Shown here in pieces: positions 24,830 through 36,686 of a stretch of DNA of 64,000 nt. The stretch lies in contig CM038919.1 of the NCBI GenBank assembly GCA_021904315.1, positions 21,679,666-21,743,665 of the forward strand, read 5' to 3'. Origin of the DNA: Sphagnum magellanicum (lineage: Eukaryota > Streptophyta > Sphagnopsida > Sphagnales > Sphagnaceae). A program made the translations under genes and the position numbers. A model generated the notes under the pieces. That model saw only the letters and a program-made list of their open reading frames with translations, did not search any database and was not told the DNA's origin. Positions within the stretch are counted from its first letter, which is position 1. Each line of letters opens with the position of its first letter.

Positions 24830-26220
24830 GGGCAAAAAAAATTGTTTCAGCAATTTAACTTTGTGCTTTTTCTGCACATTTCCAAGAATCTTGCAACCAG
24901 TTAGACACCAAAAGGTTTAAGGAGAGAAAAAGACAAAACGAGCATTGGGGACTCTAGGCTGCAGACCTAGCAGGAAAAGAAAATGATTTTCATGTAAGGC
25001 ATGATTTTCATGTAATGCGAGCTCTCGTCGATATTTCACTAACACCCCAATCCCTTCACATTTGGCAGCACACTAAACACACCCCATCAAACTTTGTTGT
25101 TATTTGGTGGCCTGCAATACCGTCGAACCATTTTGAGCCTCTTATCTTTCATTGAGATGTTTCTTTTTCTCTGATTTTTTTTGAATTTTTGAGATTTTTC
25201 AACTTAAGGAAAAAGTAGAAAGACGAAGGATTCTGATTGAGGTGCCCCTTGCCGAATTGCAAGGAGCTTCCACATTGGGCCGAGTGGTGTGGACACAACT
25301 CACTTCCTGACCTTTTGTTTTTGCACCACCCACCCTGCTTTGTCCCCCTCCATCCTGGCAACTCGTTTGGGGCTCAGCAAAGTTTTTAGTAAAGATGCCT
25401 CATTTTTATTGTTATTAATTTTGAGGGTTTTGAAAAGACAGGTGGAGTTGGAAGGCCTTCACGACAAATGGAAAAGGTTTCCAATTACAAATCCTGGAGT
25501 CGGTGTGGGATGGTTGGTTCATGGTTCACCCAAGAACACCGAAGAGAGAGAGAGAGAGCTAGTGGTGAAGTGGAGATGAAAACAAGTTTCAAGGTGGGTG
25601 TCAGATGTTTTCCCTTAATGAGGAAAGGCGTATTGAAGCAAGGAAGGTGTATTCAAAACCACTGATTTCATCCTATTCTTAGGTCTAGTCACAGAGAGGT
25701 AGATGATTTTCACCAACTCAACACTTGACACATAACTTGAAGCATTTTCGTGCTAAGTTATGTGAGATGGTAAATATTGCCAACAAGCTCTGAGCTTGTA
25801 AGTGCAGAGTCATGCAGTTCTGCCAGTAGAGCAAAGAAAACCAAGTTGTGCTGTCCCGCACCAGTTTTGAAGCCCCCTTACCTGTCAAGGGAGAATGACA
25901 ACCCCTGCCATCAGCACAATTTCTGGCACAAAAGTGTTTTTTTAAAAGTTTAATCTAAAATTAGAGTCAAACCCATCAAACCCTATGGCAGATAGGGCAG
26001 AACAATGCGGCTCTGTACATTGTGCCACACTCACACCTGGATAGTGGTTAGTTACTCCTTGGGCAGAACTTTCAAACAGGCTGGGAGGTACCTTAAGAAT
26101 TTGTAATTTCGTCTCAACTAGTTCCTTGTCCATTCCAAATCAGGTCCATGTTTTGTGGCAGGTCATTAAATCAGCACAAAGGTAGTGCAAAAGTATTGCT
26201 TGCTTTCTTTTTTTTCTTGT
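24830..26220. other. Intergenic, higher G+C, no gene supported
   Basis: Short (GA) run near 25542-25558. Short frames on both strands, none with a recognisable motif. 22215-22550 has the same character. Confidence 0.3.
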
Positions 26221-26262
26221 CTGCCTTTCACCAAATCATTTTTTTGGAATAAATATGGATGA

Positions 26263-26372
26263 TGCCCAGACACACTTTGGGAACATGCTGTACACATTTC
26301 GGGCTTGCAATGGGCACCAGATGCCCATTACAAGCCCAAAATGTGCATGACAAAACCATAGTTGTCTGGGCA
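26263..26372 (+). other. Long imperfect hairpin (miRNA-precursor-like or short foldback)
   Basis: 26295-26316 region and 26322-26345 form a stem: TGGGCA at the end of the left arm meets TGCCCATTACAAGCCC on the right, with 22 of 24 positions complementary and a 5-base loop CCAGA. An outer perfect 10-base stem joins TGCCCAGACA (26263-26272) to TGTCTGGGCA (26363-26372). The size is typical of plant miRNA precursors, but a small MITE would look the same. Confidence 0.5.
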
Positions 26373-26379
26373 GCTCCAA

Positions 26380-28260
26380 TTCGTGTCTTGGCACCACTAG
26401 ACACATCTTGGCCTGACAAATGGGCAACTGGGGAAAAGAAAGCAGGAAGTACTTTCATATTGCCTGCAATAAGGACCTGTAGCCAATTTAAGGTCCTCAT
26501 TTTCTGTAAGGGAAGGGTAGTGACAGACTGCTTTTCTCTGTTTTAAGCACAGTGAACTCAACTTAGACAGGAACTCTTGCCTCACTTCTGTGTGCCTAGA
26601 AACAGAGGAACCATCTGATCTGAGACTACACATCCCTTAATGCAAAGCCAGGGTCATGTTTACAAAGTGCAGGGTAACACCTGGGGGTGAGGTCTAGGGG
26701 TGCATGAAGTGAGGGCCAACTGCAAGCCCAATTTTCTATTGCAGCATAAAAATTGATGCAACCTTGATTAGAGTGTGGTTTACATTTCTCTGTGAAGCTT
26801 GCTGTGAAAACAGAACAGCTGCCTGCGAGGCAGAGGAAAAATTGCACACTATAATGTACCCTCCAGTCGCTGCACAAATTCTAAGAGGTTTTTTACACAA
26901 GGGAAAAAAGTCATTCATTTGGTAGAACATCTTCCTCGTAATATATGGCAAAGAGCATCCCATGCAACTGAAGATCTTTTGTTTGCGGAAACCAAGGAAT
27001 TCACATCATGCATGCAATATGTAGATGAATGCCATGGCTAGTTCATATATTGGCAAGCCTCAGAATGTTCACCCCGGCTTCTATTGCACCTATCCATCCC
27101 CAACATGTTCCTATGTTTCTGTCTGTTGCCCCAAAGTTTTTTTTTTTTTTTCAAATTTTATTTGTAAGAAAATTTAACCAATTTTGACTACAAACTGGAT
27201 GTGAAGGGCAAACAAATCTAAGAATCCTTCTTCTTTTTGGGTTATCTGCTTGAACCTACTACAGAAATTTGCTGACTTATTTTTTGGCTTGCTCAGAGAT
27301 CTGACCAGTTTGGGCCATTTCTTTATTCATAAAATGTTTGAATTAGTCAAAATCAGTTTTTTCAGGTTAAAAAATAGCAATAATTAGTCTGGAAAATAAA
27401 ATCACTCAGCTTGCAACTTTGTGCCTCATTCATTCATAGGCTTGCTTGGTATGCCCAATTATATGCATGGGGGATGTCTTCCAAAATAAATGATGTAAAC
27501 CTGAAACACTTCACTCCAAGAAATAGGAGGTAACAAAAGAAGAGGAAGAGAAATGTGGAGAACAAAGACACATCCAAAAACTAATCAACAAGTTTTGTAT
27601 CTCCAATAATCTAAAATAAAACTCATCCAAAAGGGAAGTTCCAAATCTGGGTGGTCTATAGCGAAAATAGAAACTCATCCAGTCTAACTTTCCCTACTTT
27701 AGACCAACCCTAGTTCTTCCACTTCCTCCTCATTTCTCACTTAATCTGCACCCAAAAACAAAACTAGCCCACTTATTACATCTACAATACCATCGATAAA
27801 ATAATTGCTAAAAGGCCACTTCATAACTCACAATCCCATAAATTATCCCAACAGAAGAAGCAAACCCTACTTAAATTACTCCCCGTTCTAACCCTACATC
27901 ATCTAGAAATATCCTTTGGAAATCCTCTTACTAGGTGACCTACTTACAAGTCATTTGCCCCTAAAATATCCCCCCCGGATGGATGGAGGACCATAAAGGA
28001 AGGCCAGCCCCCAAAACAAGCAAACAAACACCGCACTCGCTCACCAACGACACCTGGCCCTCACGTTAAGTAGTACCGGTACTTAGCTATGACATGTCGA
28101 TTGTCACCTGAAAAATCCACTTCACGGTACACCTTTTCACACTAGTTCCTAGGACCTTTTCCGGGGCCTTTCCCATGTTGTTCCGACACACCCAAGTAGG
28201 CAGGCACGTAGAACTGCATGAAGTTTATAGGTTGCTAGGATCGCTGGTAGGTAGTAGGTT
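26380..28260. other. Intergenic, nothing supported
   Basis: A 12-base palindrome, AGTACCGGTACT, sits at 28073-28084, and 27960-28220 is GC-richer. No frame with a known motif. Confidence 0.3.
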
Positions 28261-28269
28261 CCTAGCATT

Positions 28270-28510
28270 GTTTTTTTTGGTTAATTTTGTGATTCAGCCA
28301 AATTGGCAATCATCCATAGGAAAATTTAGCCAAATATGAAAGTAATTAAAAAATATCCTTCTATTTTTTTGGCTACCCTATTTGACAATGTTTAGAAATC
28401 TAGCTACTTTTCTTAAAATTTGGACGAATTATGGCTATTGAAAATCTCTCGATGTTAGCACTTTTAATTTTTAATTTCTCTTATTTGGCTACATATATAG
28501 CCAGCGAAAA
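28270..28510. repeat. Dispersed repeat with GCCAAATT / TTTGGCTA motifs, upstream of the GH32 gene
   Basis: AT-rich segment with AGCCAAATTGGCAATC, CATCCATAGGAAA, TAGCCAAATATG and TTTGGCTACATATATAGCC. The same word set occurs at 19330-19480, 21742-21900 and 60100-60420. It ends where GC-rich leader sequence of the invertase gene begins, so it supplies the nearest TATA-like sequence. Probably a short non-autonomous element; ends not defined. Confidence 0.55.
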
Positions 28511-28872
28511 ACAGGCTGGTATAGGGTGCTACTCCGTCCTGTGCTGCTTTTGCCGTTGCTTGTGGGCACCAAGCTCATAAGCTGGCCGAGCGACTGGCAT
28601 TCCGTAGCAATCGTTCGCTCGCATTTGAAGCTTCTTGCGATTTTAAGGAGCGCATCGAGGCGTTGCAGCGAGCTTTGTTAAATCTCCATAGCTTCGTGTA
28701 TCTCTGTTGCAGTTTTTGTTTTATATTTTTCGTTTGAATTTTGTTCTGGTTCTTGGTTATTTGAAGTCTAGTTGCCGAGTTGGTGAGCGGGTGGGGGAGG
28801 AGAGAGAGTCGTGAGCAGAGAGCGATAGTTGTGCTGCGATTAGTCGTGTCTGGTGCGGTGCTGGTGTATGAC

Positions 28873-31800
28873 ATGGAGGAGCGGAACTTAGCTGCTGCTG
28901 GAGGTGTTGTATTCAGTGTGAACGAGCATTGTTATGCGGCATTGGCTGATGGACCGGACGTGGAGGCGAACGGTACTACTGTGGCGGGAAGCTACGTTCA
29001 ACGGGAAGTACTTGGATCGGATGAGAAGACTGAAAGGGGACCGGTTGCTGTGATCGGGAAAAATGGGAGAAGGCTGTTGCTGTTGCTGTCGCTTGGCTGG
29101 ATGACTGCGCTTATGTTGGTGGCAATGAGGAGCTTCGTCTGGGAGGAAGTCTGGAGGAGAAGCGGCGGCGGCGGCAATGCTATTGCGTTGAAGGATCCGC
29201 CTCTTGGTCCTGGAGACCCTGGGGTACCAATTCCTTACCCCAAGACATTGACGGCATACCATTGCAGGCCGGCAAAGAACTGGATCAGTGGTAAGTGATT
29301 CTCCACCGCTGTAGCAGCAGCTTCTTGTGTACATTGTGATAGAGAATGAAGAGCAGATCATGAATATGTTGTCAACAATTGAGTACGAGAGCTGGAGGCA
29401 AAGCAATTGGCTAATCGTGTGTTTGTGTGTCTGTGTGTGAGCTGTGATTTGGACGCCGCGCTTTCTCATCAGATCCTTGTGGTACGCGCTTCCCCTTTGC
29501 ACTCTGATGCTACTTTGTTCAGCCAGCTTCTTCACAAGACAGCATTTCGTGATCAGTCTTTCTGCTTGCTTACTAGTGTATGACTTGTTTTGCTAATAAG
29601 GCAGGTTTTCACATCTGGCTGCCTGCAGGTCCCATGTACTATAAAGGCTACTATCACATCTTCTACCAGTACAATCCTGGGAAGGCAGTTTGGGGCAACA
29701 TCACATGGGGACATGGTGTGTCCAAAGATCTTGTTCAATGGACTTTCATCCACACTGCTCTGCAACCAAACCAGTGGTATGACATCAAGGGAACTTGGTC
29801 AGGCTCTGTCACCATGCGCCCAGATGGTCTTCCTCTAATCTATTACACAGGTTAGCTTGACAGACACCGTGATTCTATCTGAGTGCACATATTGTCTCTA
29901 AAGCTGCAGCATACAAGAAATTTAGGAGGCATGTATTCAACTGATGTCATGAGTTATATTATAGATTGAGGTGTACTTGCAGAGACTTTGCAACTGTTTT
30001 TCAGTACTCTGTTTTCTGGAATTCTGTGTGTGAGTAGGTTCTTCTGCTGCAAATGAGCAGATGGCAAGCTTGGCAGAGCCAAAAGATTCTTCTGATCCTT
30101 TGCTGAGGGAGTGGGTGAAGTATGAAAGGAATCCTATCTTGAGACCACCACCTCAAATTCTAATCACGGATTTCAGAGATCCAACTACTGCATGGAAAGG
30201 ACCTGATGGAGTATATCGGCTGGCAATTGGATCCAAAATTGGAAGATCTGGAGTGGCTCTGCTGTATAAGAGTACTGACCTTTACAATTGGATCTACCAA
30301 GGTGAAGATCACCTTCTTCATGCAGTTGCTGGCACAGGAATGTGGGAATGTGTGGATTTCTACCCTGTTGGACCTCTTGGTGAACCAGCACTTGACATCT
30401 CAGTCAGTGGTCCTGGTATCAAGCATGTCATGAAAGTCAGCTTGGATGATGAACGCCACGACTGGTATGCCTTGGGCTGCTATGACACAGACAGAGATAT
30501 CTTCACTCCAGACAACCCTATCCTTGATGTTGGTATTGGACTGCGCTACAACTACGGGAAGTTCTATGCATCAAAGAGTTTCATTGACCCAGTCAAGCAG
30601 CGGCGAATCATATGGGGTTTTGTTAATGAATCTGATCCTGAAGTTTATGATGTTGAAAAAGGATGGAACACTGTGATGGTAAGCTTTTAGTGGTCTAGAC
30701 TCTGGTGTAATCCATATTTTGGGATCCCTTTGATTTGTAGTATTGGCATAGTAGTTTTAGGTTGCTATCCCATTTTAGAAGATTGAGGAAACTTGTTATC
30801 TGTGACTGACTTGATGTATCTGTGAATACTGGCAGGGGATCCCAAGAACAGTGTGGTATGATAACTACACAAATGCAAATATCATCCAACTACCAGTTGA
30901 TGAAATCAATCAGTTGCGGGGTAGTAAAGTGTCTAAGAAAAATGTACATTTGGCTCCAAGGGCAATAGTGGCTTTTGAAGAGGCTGTTGGTGATCAGGTA
31001 ATCCTCAACTGGTTGATAATTGGCAGTAAGGGTAACCATGGTTGCATTTTTGGTTTTATAATGCCCTGGATAGATTTATGTCTAATCTCTTGTACAGATT
31101 TATTTCTATTTGAAAGTTTTATTATGTATAATTTTCTCTGATGTTGATAATCTGGTGCTTTGAACTATGCAGTTGGACATAGAGGTGGTGTTTGATTACC
31201 CAAATGTGAGTAAAGTGGGTGACAAGGAGAGAAATCTGGATGACCACTTTCACTGTGGACAAGGGGGTGGTGCACAAGCACAAGGAGTTTTTGGACCTTT
31301 TGGGCTACTGCTTTTAGCAGACAAGCAACTTCGAGAGTTATCTGCAGTGTTCTTTTACATTTCACATGTGAAAAATGTAGGTTGGACAACACGGTTTTGT
31401 GTTGACCCAAAAAGGTATGCAATCTCAATTTGTGCATGAGTATGATAGAAGCATTATTGTGAGATGCTGTAGATGACAATAAGATGATGTATCTGACTTG
31501 GAAGACTATAATAAACCTTTCCAGTTTTGATATAAGAGTTATTGTGACATGCTGTAGATGACAAGAAGACAGCTTATCTGACTTGGAGGAATATACGCTT
31601 GTGCAGAGCTTCACTAGCTAAAGGCATTGACACCACCATTTATGGAAGTTTTGTCAATGTTCTTGAAACAGAAGATTTTCTGTCTGCCCGAATATTTGTA
31701 AGTTCTACGCTCTCCAGATCTTTCCACATTGCAAGTAAAATTTGGAATATCAATTCTTCAATGCTATGTGGCTAGCAATGTGGCAAATTGGGGAAATTGG

Positions 31801-32028
31801 CAATGTATACTGCCTCTGAATTGCAGATTTGGAATGCCACAGGTTGATAAAACTGTTATTGAGACATTTGTACAAGGTGGGCGGATGACTGCTAACATGC
31901 GATCTTATCCTACATTGGCATATGGATCAAATGCCCATATGTATTTCTTCAACAATGGGAGCTTGCCTATCAATGTCCGCAGTATTGATGTTTGGCAAAT
32001 GCAATCTGCCAATCTGGTCACTGTTTGA
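28873..32028 (+). CDS. Vacuolar-type GH32 beta-fructofuranosidase (acid invertase-like), variant active site
   Basis: Exons: 28873-29290, 29473-29481, 29629-29850, 30038-30678, 30836-30997, 31173-31414, 31607-31697, 31843-32028; 656 aa, all introns GT-AG. The family hydrolyses sucrose or moves fructosyl groups. The N-terminus looks vacuolar: YAALADG near residue 21 and a signal-anchor helix at about 68-86 after a basic stretch. Catalytic residues are all present: nucleophile D140, D264 in FRDPTTAW and acid/base E320 in WECVDFYPV (Val after WEC is the vacuolar form). Two features are odd: the sucrose-binding box is WISDPCG instead of WMNDPNG, and the RYDYGK motif reads RYNYGK (N388, K391). Normal length for vacuolar invertases. 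28873 is the first in-frame ATG and has G at -3 and +4. A TATATAG lies at 28494-28500, inside a dispersed repeat. The family call is firm; the substrate is not. Confidence 0.96.
29473..29481 (+). other. 9-base mini-exon of the GH32 gene, encoding D-P-C
   Basis: The bases ATCCTTGTG lie between a CAG acceptor and a GTACGC donor. With the G left over from exon 1 and the GT opening exon 3 they read Asp-Pro-Cys-Gly. Plant invertase genes characteristically keep a 9-base mini-exon here, normally coding for Asp-Pro-Asn. Position, length and phase match that exactly, so the exon call is strong although the last codon is TGT (Cys) and not an Asn codon. I saw no other ATCC-type candidate in the interval 29291-29628. 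Skipping this exon would keep the frame but remove nucleophile D140. Confidence 0.9.
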
Positions 32029-32333
32029 TCTGGTTAATTATTTTGCTCAAACCAGGCAAGCATTCTACAGCAAGGTCAACTTTTTTTGCAACAAATTAGA
32101 CAACAAATTTTCCTTCTGATGTTCTGTCTGCAACAAATGTTCAGGAGATAAATTTTGCTAGTACAAAACCCTCACTTTCACATTCTGGGACAGTGACAAC
32201 CATTAGCACTCTGACTCCAAATGTGGGCATGTTTGTTATGCATTCAAATACATATATGAGAGGGAGATTTGGCAGAGGATTGACAAAGGGCTATCTAGTG
32301 ATGGGTTGTTGTGACAGAAGATAAATTGGAAAT

Positions 32334-32533
32334 AGATTGAAAAGGATGTTTTTACAGGATTTTCAAAGTAGTTATTGTAAATGTCCATAAATTGGAGTAA
32401 GAATTGGCAGTAACAAAAGCCAGCCACAGTTGTAGATTGAAAAGGATATATTTACAGGATTTTCAAAGCAGTTACTGTAAATGTCCATAAATTGGAGTAA
32501 GAACTGGCAGTAACAAAAGCCAGCCACAGTTGT
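32334..32533 (+). repeat. Exact 100-base-period tandem duplication downstream of the GH32 gene
   Basis: Copies 32334-32433 and 32434-32533 differ at only a few positions and both end in AAAGCCAGCCACAGTTGT. They begin 306 bases after the stop codon and may fall in the 3' UTR. Confidence 0.9.
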
Positions 32534-32676
32534 ATATGTAAAACACGCCAATAAATTATCTTTCTAAAATTTGTCAAATTACATTTTATGTTTTTCTCCT
32601 CTGTAATTTCCTCTATGTTGTCAATAATATTATACAAAATATATTCTTTCTTCATCAAACAAACTAATGATGAATG

Positions 32677-32768
32677 CATTGAAAAATAAAGAGACTTAGC
32701 AAATAGTGTTTTCTGTTCTTTATGCCCACAAAACTTCATTGAGAAATAAAGAGACCTAGCAAATGGTG
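32677..32768 (+). repeat. Two 32-base direct repeats, 60 bases apart
   Basis: CATTGAAAAATAAAGAGACT (32677) and CATTGAGAAATAAAGAGACC (32737), each followed by TAGCAAAT-GTG. Close to the 100-base duplication, so this 3' flank has a history of local duplication. Confidence 0.8.
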
Positions 32769-32999
32769 AAACAAATCAATCAGACCACAAGACTATCTAC
32801 ATCTTATGCTTTACTTGCAATGCAGGCGTTTGAAATCACAGCTCTCATTCCCCTCCACTCGCTCCTCATCCAAAAAATTCAACCTTCACCCTTTGCAAGA
32901 AGACTGCTTGGATTAGAGTTCAACCCAAAACTCAAAAACCTGTTTTTGAAGTACAAAACTTTAACTTCCTTTATACTATCGTCCTCTAAATGACGGTGT

Positions 33000-34030
33000 G
33001 CACTCGCAAATTGGCACATTCATACATGTTGAAGTAACAAATATATCCATCACCTCAAAGCCCAAAAAATTCTGATAAAAATAGAATTAAACAAAAAAAT
33101 TTTACTGCACAGGATTGGCAGCTTGACAGTTTGAAACTGAGAACAAGGGTACTGTAGATAATATAAATCAAGTAGTTAGCACCAGGGCTTGTTTTCCAAA
33201 TTCCTCAAGTGGTTCCATTGGCGAGGATCCCCAGCATTAGTTACCATTAAATGGCGACTGTCCTAGTAGTTGGGATGTAGTGCTGCTACAAGTGGCGACC
33301 TAAGAAGTGCCTAGGTCTAGATGTGGCTAGGTTTAATTATTTTTCTTTCGAAAAATGGCGGAAAACATCCCTAAATATCAATAATTATTCGTGTTTTTGT
33401 TTCCATTTTTTGAAAAAAATTCGCCAGATTGTGAAATTTCGCCACAGAAAAAAGAACACTGGTTAGCAGGGACTATTCTTGATACAATCTTAAACCAAAA
33501 GACAGGTGTACGTAAAGGGTGGAACAGTCCCATGCTATCAAGACATTTGCATCTTCAGAGAATTGGTAATTACTAATGATCAATGCTTCTCTACACCTGT
33601 GAGGTCAGAAATTTTGCCACAAAGGCAACACTCTGACAACAATAGATTTCCAATCTCAGTGTGTTTTTTAGCCATAAAGTTCACGATCCTTCCTTAAAGT
33701 CTCCAGCTAGAAAAATCATGGCTTTATGTGGTAGAATCTGCTCGAATCGCCAAGTTAATTATCAAGGTTATGTTTCATTCTGCACACTTATTATTAGCTA
33801 GAAAAGCTTGCAGTACATAAACGAGGAAAGAACTGTACAATAATACATGCACGTTTTGGTGCCATTCCTGTCCTATTTCCCTTAGTGAAGGTGTTAAATC
33901 AGCCCAAGGGTCCTAAATGGAGGCAGTACATATATGTGAAGGACATCTTGTAGTGTGCAAGAAGCTAGGATGTCCAATGTAACGCCAGAGACACAAAGCT
34001 GCCATCAAAATATGACATGATTTTAAAGTA
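33000..34030. other. Intergenic, nothing supported
   Basis: 33340-33450 has TTCGCCAGATTG and TTTCGCCACAG words, weakly like the dispersed GCCA repeat family. Confidence 0.3.
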
Positions 34031-34040
34031 AGGGCAGGGT

Positions 34041-34230
34041 CTATGTTTAGACCCTTCCAGAATTTTTGAATTCATCACTTGGCCTAATGACCGCGGGATA
34101 GACACCTCAACTCCTGGAAGGGTCTAAAGATAGCTTAGTCTACATTTTTGTGTATCAAAGAGGACAGACAAGTGGCACTACATAATGTACAGGTATTATA
34201 TAGGAGGAGACCCTTCCAGGATTTGAGGTG
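34041..34230. repeat. Nested inverted repeats with GACCCTTCCAG arms
   Basis: CTATGTTTAGACCCTTCCAG (34041-34060) is the reverse complement of CTGGAAGGGTCTAAAGATAG (34114-34133) except for one base. A second inverted partner, AGACCCTTCCAGGATTTGAG (from 34204), pairs with the segment from about 34104. One strand could therefore form two alternative hairpins. Confidence 0.75.
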
Positions 34231-35324
34231 CCTCACCAAATGTTCCTACTTATCACAAAAGGTGCTAAAGAAATCTGTACTAAAATAAAGAAAAGTGCCA
34301 CTTTGTCTCTAAAACAATCTTGGGTTCCTACTACTATCAAATAGAATACATAAGGTAAAGCCTAGCTTCATGGCATCTGATAATACCCCAAATAATTTTG
34401 AAGTTGAAAATTTCAGAACCAGGGGAAGTTGAAAAGTCAAACATGGCCAAGATATCATTTAGAACATAAAAACAAACTCAATAAGAAAACATTCGAAAAA
34501 TAGAGTGTCCTGAACTCTATAGCCATATAAATCATCACAAGTATCTTGACCAATTTATTGGTAATAATTATATCCTTATAACCAACTAAAAAAGTGCTCA
34601 AACAACTCAAAATCCACCTATGTTACATAATATTGCCACTGATCCCCCTACAATACCTAGTTGAGCACCACATTATTGGGGAGTTGGTGTTACCCTAGGG
34701 CTAAAGAGGCCACAAACTTGCAACGAAAATAGAGGATTCCCAAGTTGGAGAAAGCTGAAAATTATACCATGTTTAGCCCATTTAGAGGGAAAAATAATAT
34801 AGAAAGTTGTGATCTGTGTCATAACTTAATGTCAAACTATAACTTTAATGTAATATATGTCACAATATAAAACATCATAGACTGCATATTGTAACATATG
34901 AAACCACAAAGTTTAAAAAGGAAATTTGCTGCCTATGGTGGAATGCTCATAAATACTATATTGAGTGAGTCTATGATCACGTTTGCTAAGTTACTTGTCA
35001 GAATTCCAAGAAGTTTATAGACTGAATTCCTAGGTATGCTCATATTTGTTTATTACTTGGAGATACAATTTATAAACATTTACAAACTACAGGCACTCAA
35101 AAAAATCTTGAAGACATTTATAAAATAAACAAGGCATTTGAAAATATAGTTAAAGATGTTTATTTTAATCACAAGTAAGTTTAGACATTCATCATCAATT
35201 GCCAAAACGACCATATTTATGAATAACAAGGAAGATAGTAAGAAGACATTTGAAGAATTACTCAAGTACCTGAGTTCACAGAATTCAAATGTCACAAAAA
35301 GAATATGACACAAATATTTTGGGT

Positions 35325-35525
35325 GAGGAGTACTGGTATGAGTATTGGTATTGAAGAACATACCTGTTGGGTATGACATGAGAAAATATCAGCCTTATAC
35401 CAGTACCAGTTTAACATGGGATGTGAGGTCATACCAGGTATATGCCTACCTTATACCCATATCAATGCCAGGTTTATACCTGCTATATACCAGGAAAAAT
35501 TCAGTGGATACCAGTATTAGGTTTA
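35325..35525. repeat. GGTAT/ATACC-rich imperfect palindromic stretch
   Basis: GAGTACTGGTATGAG near 35329 faces CTTATACCAGTACC near 35396, and several ATACCAG or ATACCTG words follow. Probably a small foldback remnant. Confidence 0.45.
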
Positions 35526-36686
35526 AGTGATGCGAAAACCAATATATATATTACAGGGTTATCATGAGTGCCCACTAGCCCACTATTTGTGCTTTCCCCA
35601 CCCAAATAGTTGGGGTTTTTATGCAAAAATTTCCAAAACCCACTCACTATTTAAGTGGGTTTTCTCTAATTCTGGGGTGTCCCCGCCCAGCCCAACCCCC
35701 AGATCTGGAGACACCCACCAGACTCACAAATGCCAATCACTTTACCTCAAAAACCAGTTGTATAAGTGCAAACATATTCTGACTTAGTCCATGTCGCATT
35801 AACTCTCTTCACCTGAAACCTGCCAGGTGTGGATTCTTTCAAAGTGGGTTGAGAAATAGTGAGGTGAACATAAAAAACGCTTCACTCATTATTTGACCAA
35901 ATGAATTGCCGTTGGATAGTGGGAGGGCGGAATACATGGAAACTAAGCCTTACTGATCCCTAGAGCTTCACAGACTTAAAATCCCAGGACCACTGTTTAT
36001 AAGCATTGACAGAAGAGGTCCAAGGACTCGATGTTGGATATTAACTTACCCAAAAATTAAGAATCTGCAGCGCAGACATGAATAGGCTCCCGGTAGCGCC
36101 CAGCCATCCTTCTGCTGATTCCTGCGGCCAACTGTACCTACCATCCTCCTCCTTTGAGATTCAATCCCTCTAGAGCAATTCGTAATCAAACGCCTGAAGT
36201 CTTGCCTATGAACTGGAGCTATCAATAAATGTCCTCAGTGATCAAATTCCGCATCACAGTTGACGATACAGCACCTACATAGCTAACGGGAAAACCCCCA
36301 CATGATCGGAAGCTAGTGCAACTAAAATGTTCTTACAATGACCCTCCATGAGGCAGCAGCTAGCTCTTGCAAATTCTGGCGCTAGTACTAGTAGTACTAC
36401 TTCACCAACACAAAGCAAAGATCAGGCGTCGTGTATAACTATGTAGAGCATCTGTTTGTGAGGTGAAGCTGCAAAGGAATGTGCAGAAGACCACTGGTTT
36501 TTGGGCAGCTGGAAACGCGGGCACTGCACGTTACCCATCAGGATATACATTAAGCTGATGTGCAAACGCATCCACGCAAGGCCAAGTATAACTGGTGGCA
36601 TGTGTTTGAAGAGATACAAGGCTACTGGAAGTGCACTTTTGCCGCCCCTTAAGAAAAAACGGTGGCAGCGTCTGCAGCCCTGTGCG

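Noticed and set aside
25942-26963. Several 60-95 aa frames on both strands
   Set aside because: They overlap each other and the hairpin; no motif or splice pattern.
28888-29535. 215-aa frame on the minus strand
   Set aside because: It is antisense to exon 1, intron 1 and the mini-exon of the GH32 gene, whose spliced frame is clearly the real one.
31165-31614. 149-aa minus-strand frame
   Set aside because: Antisense to GH32 exon 6 and an intron; no motif.
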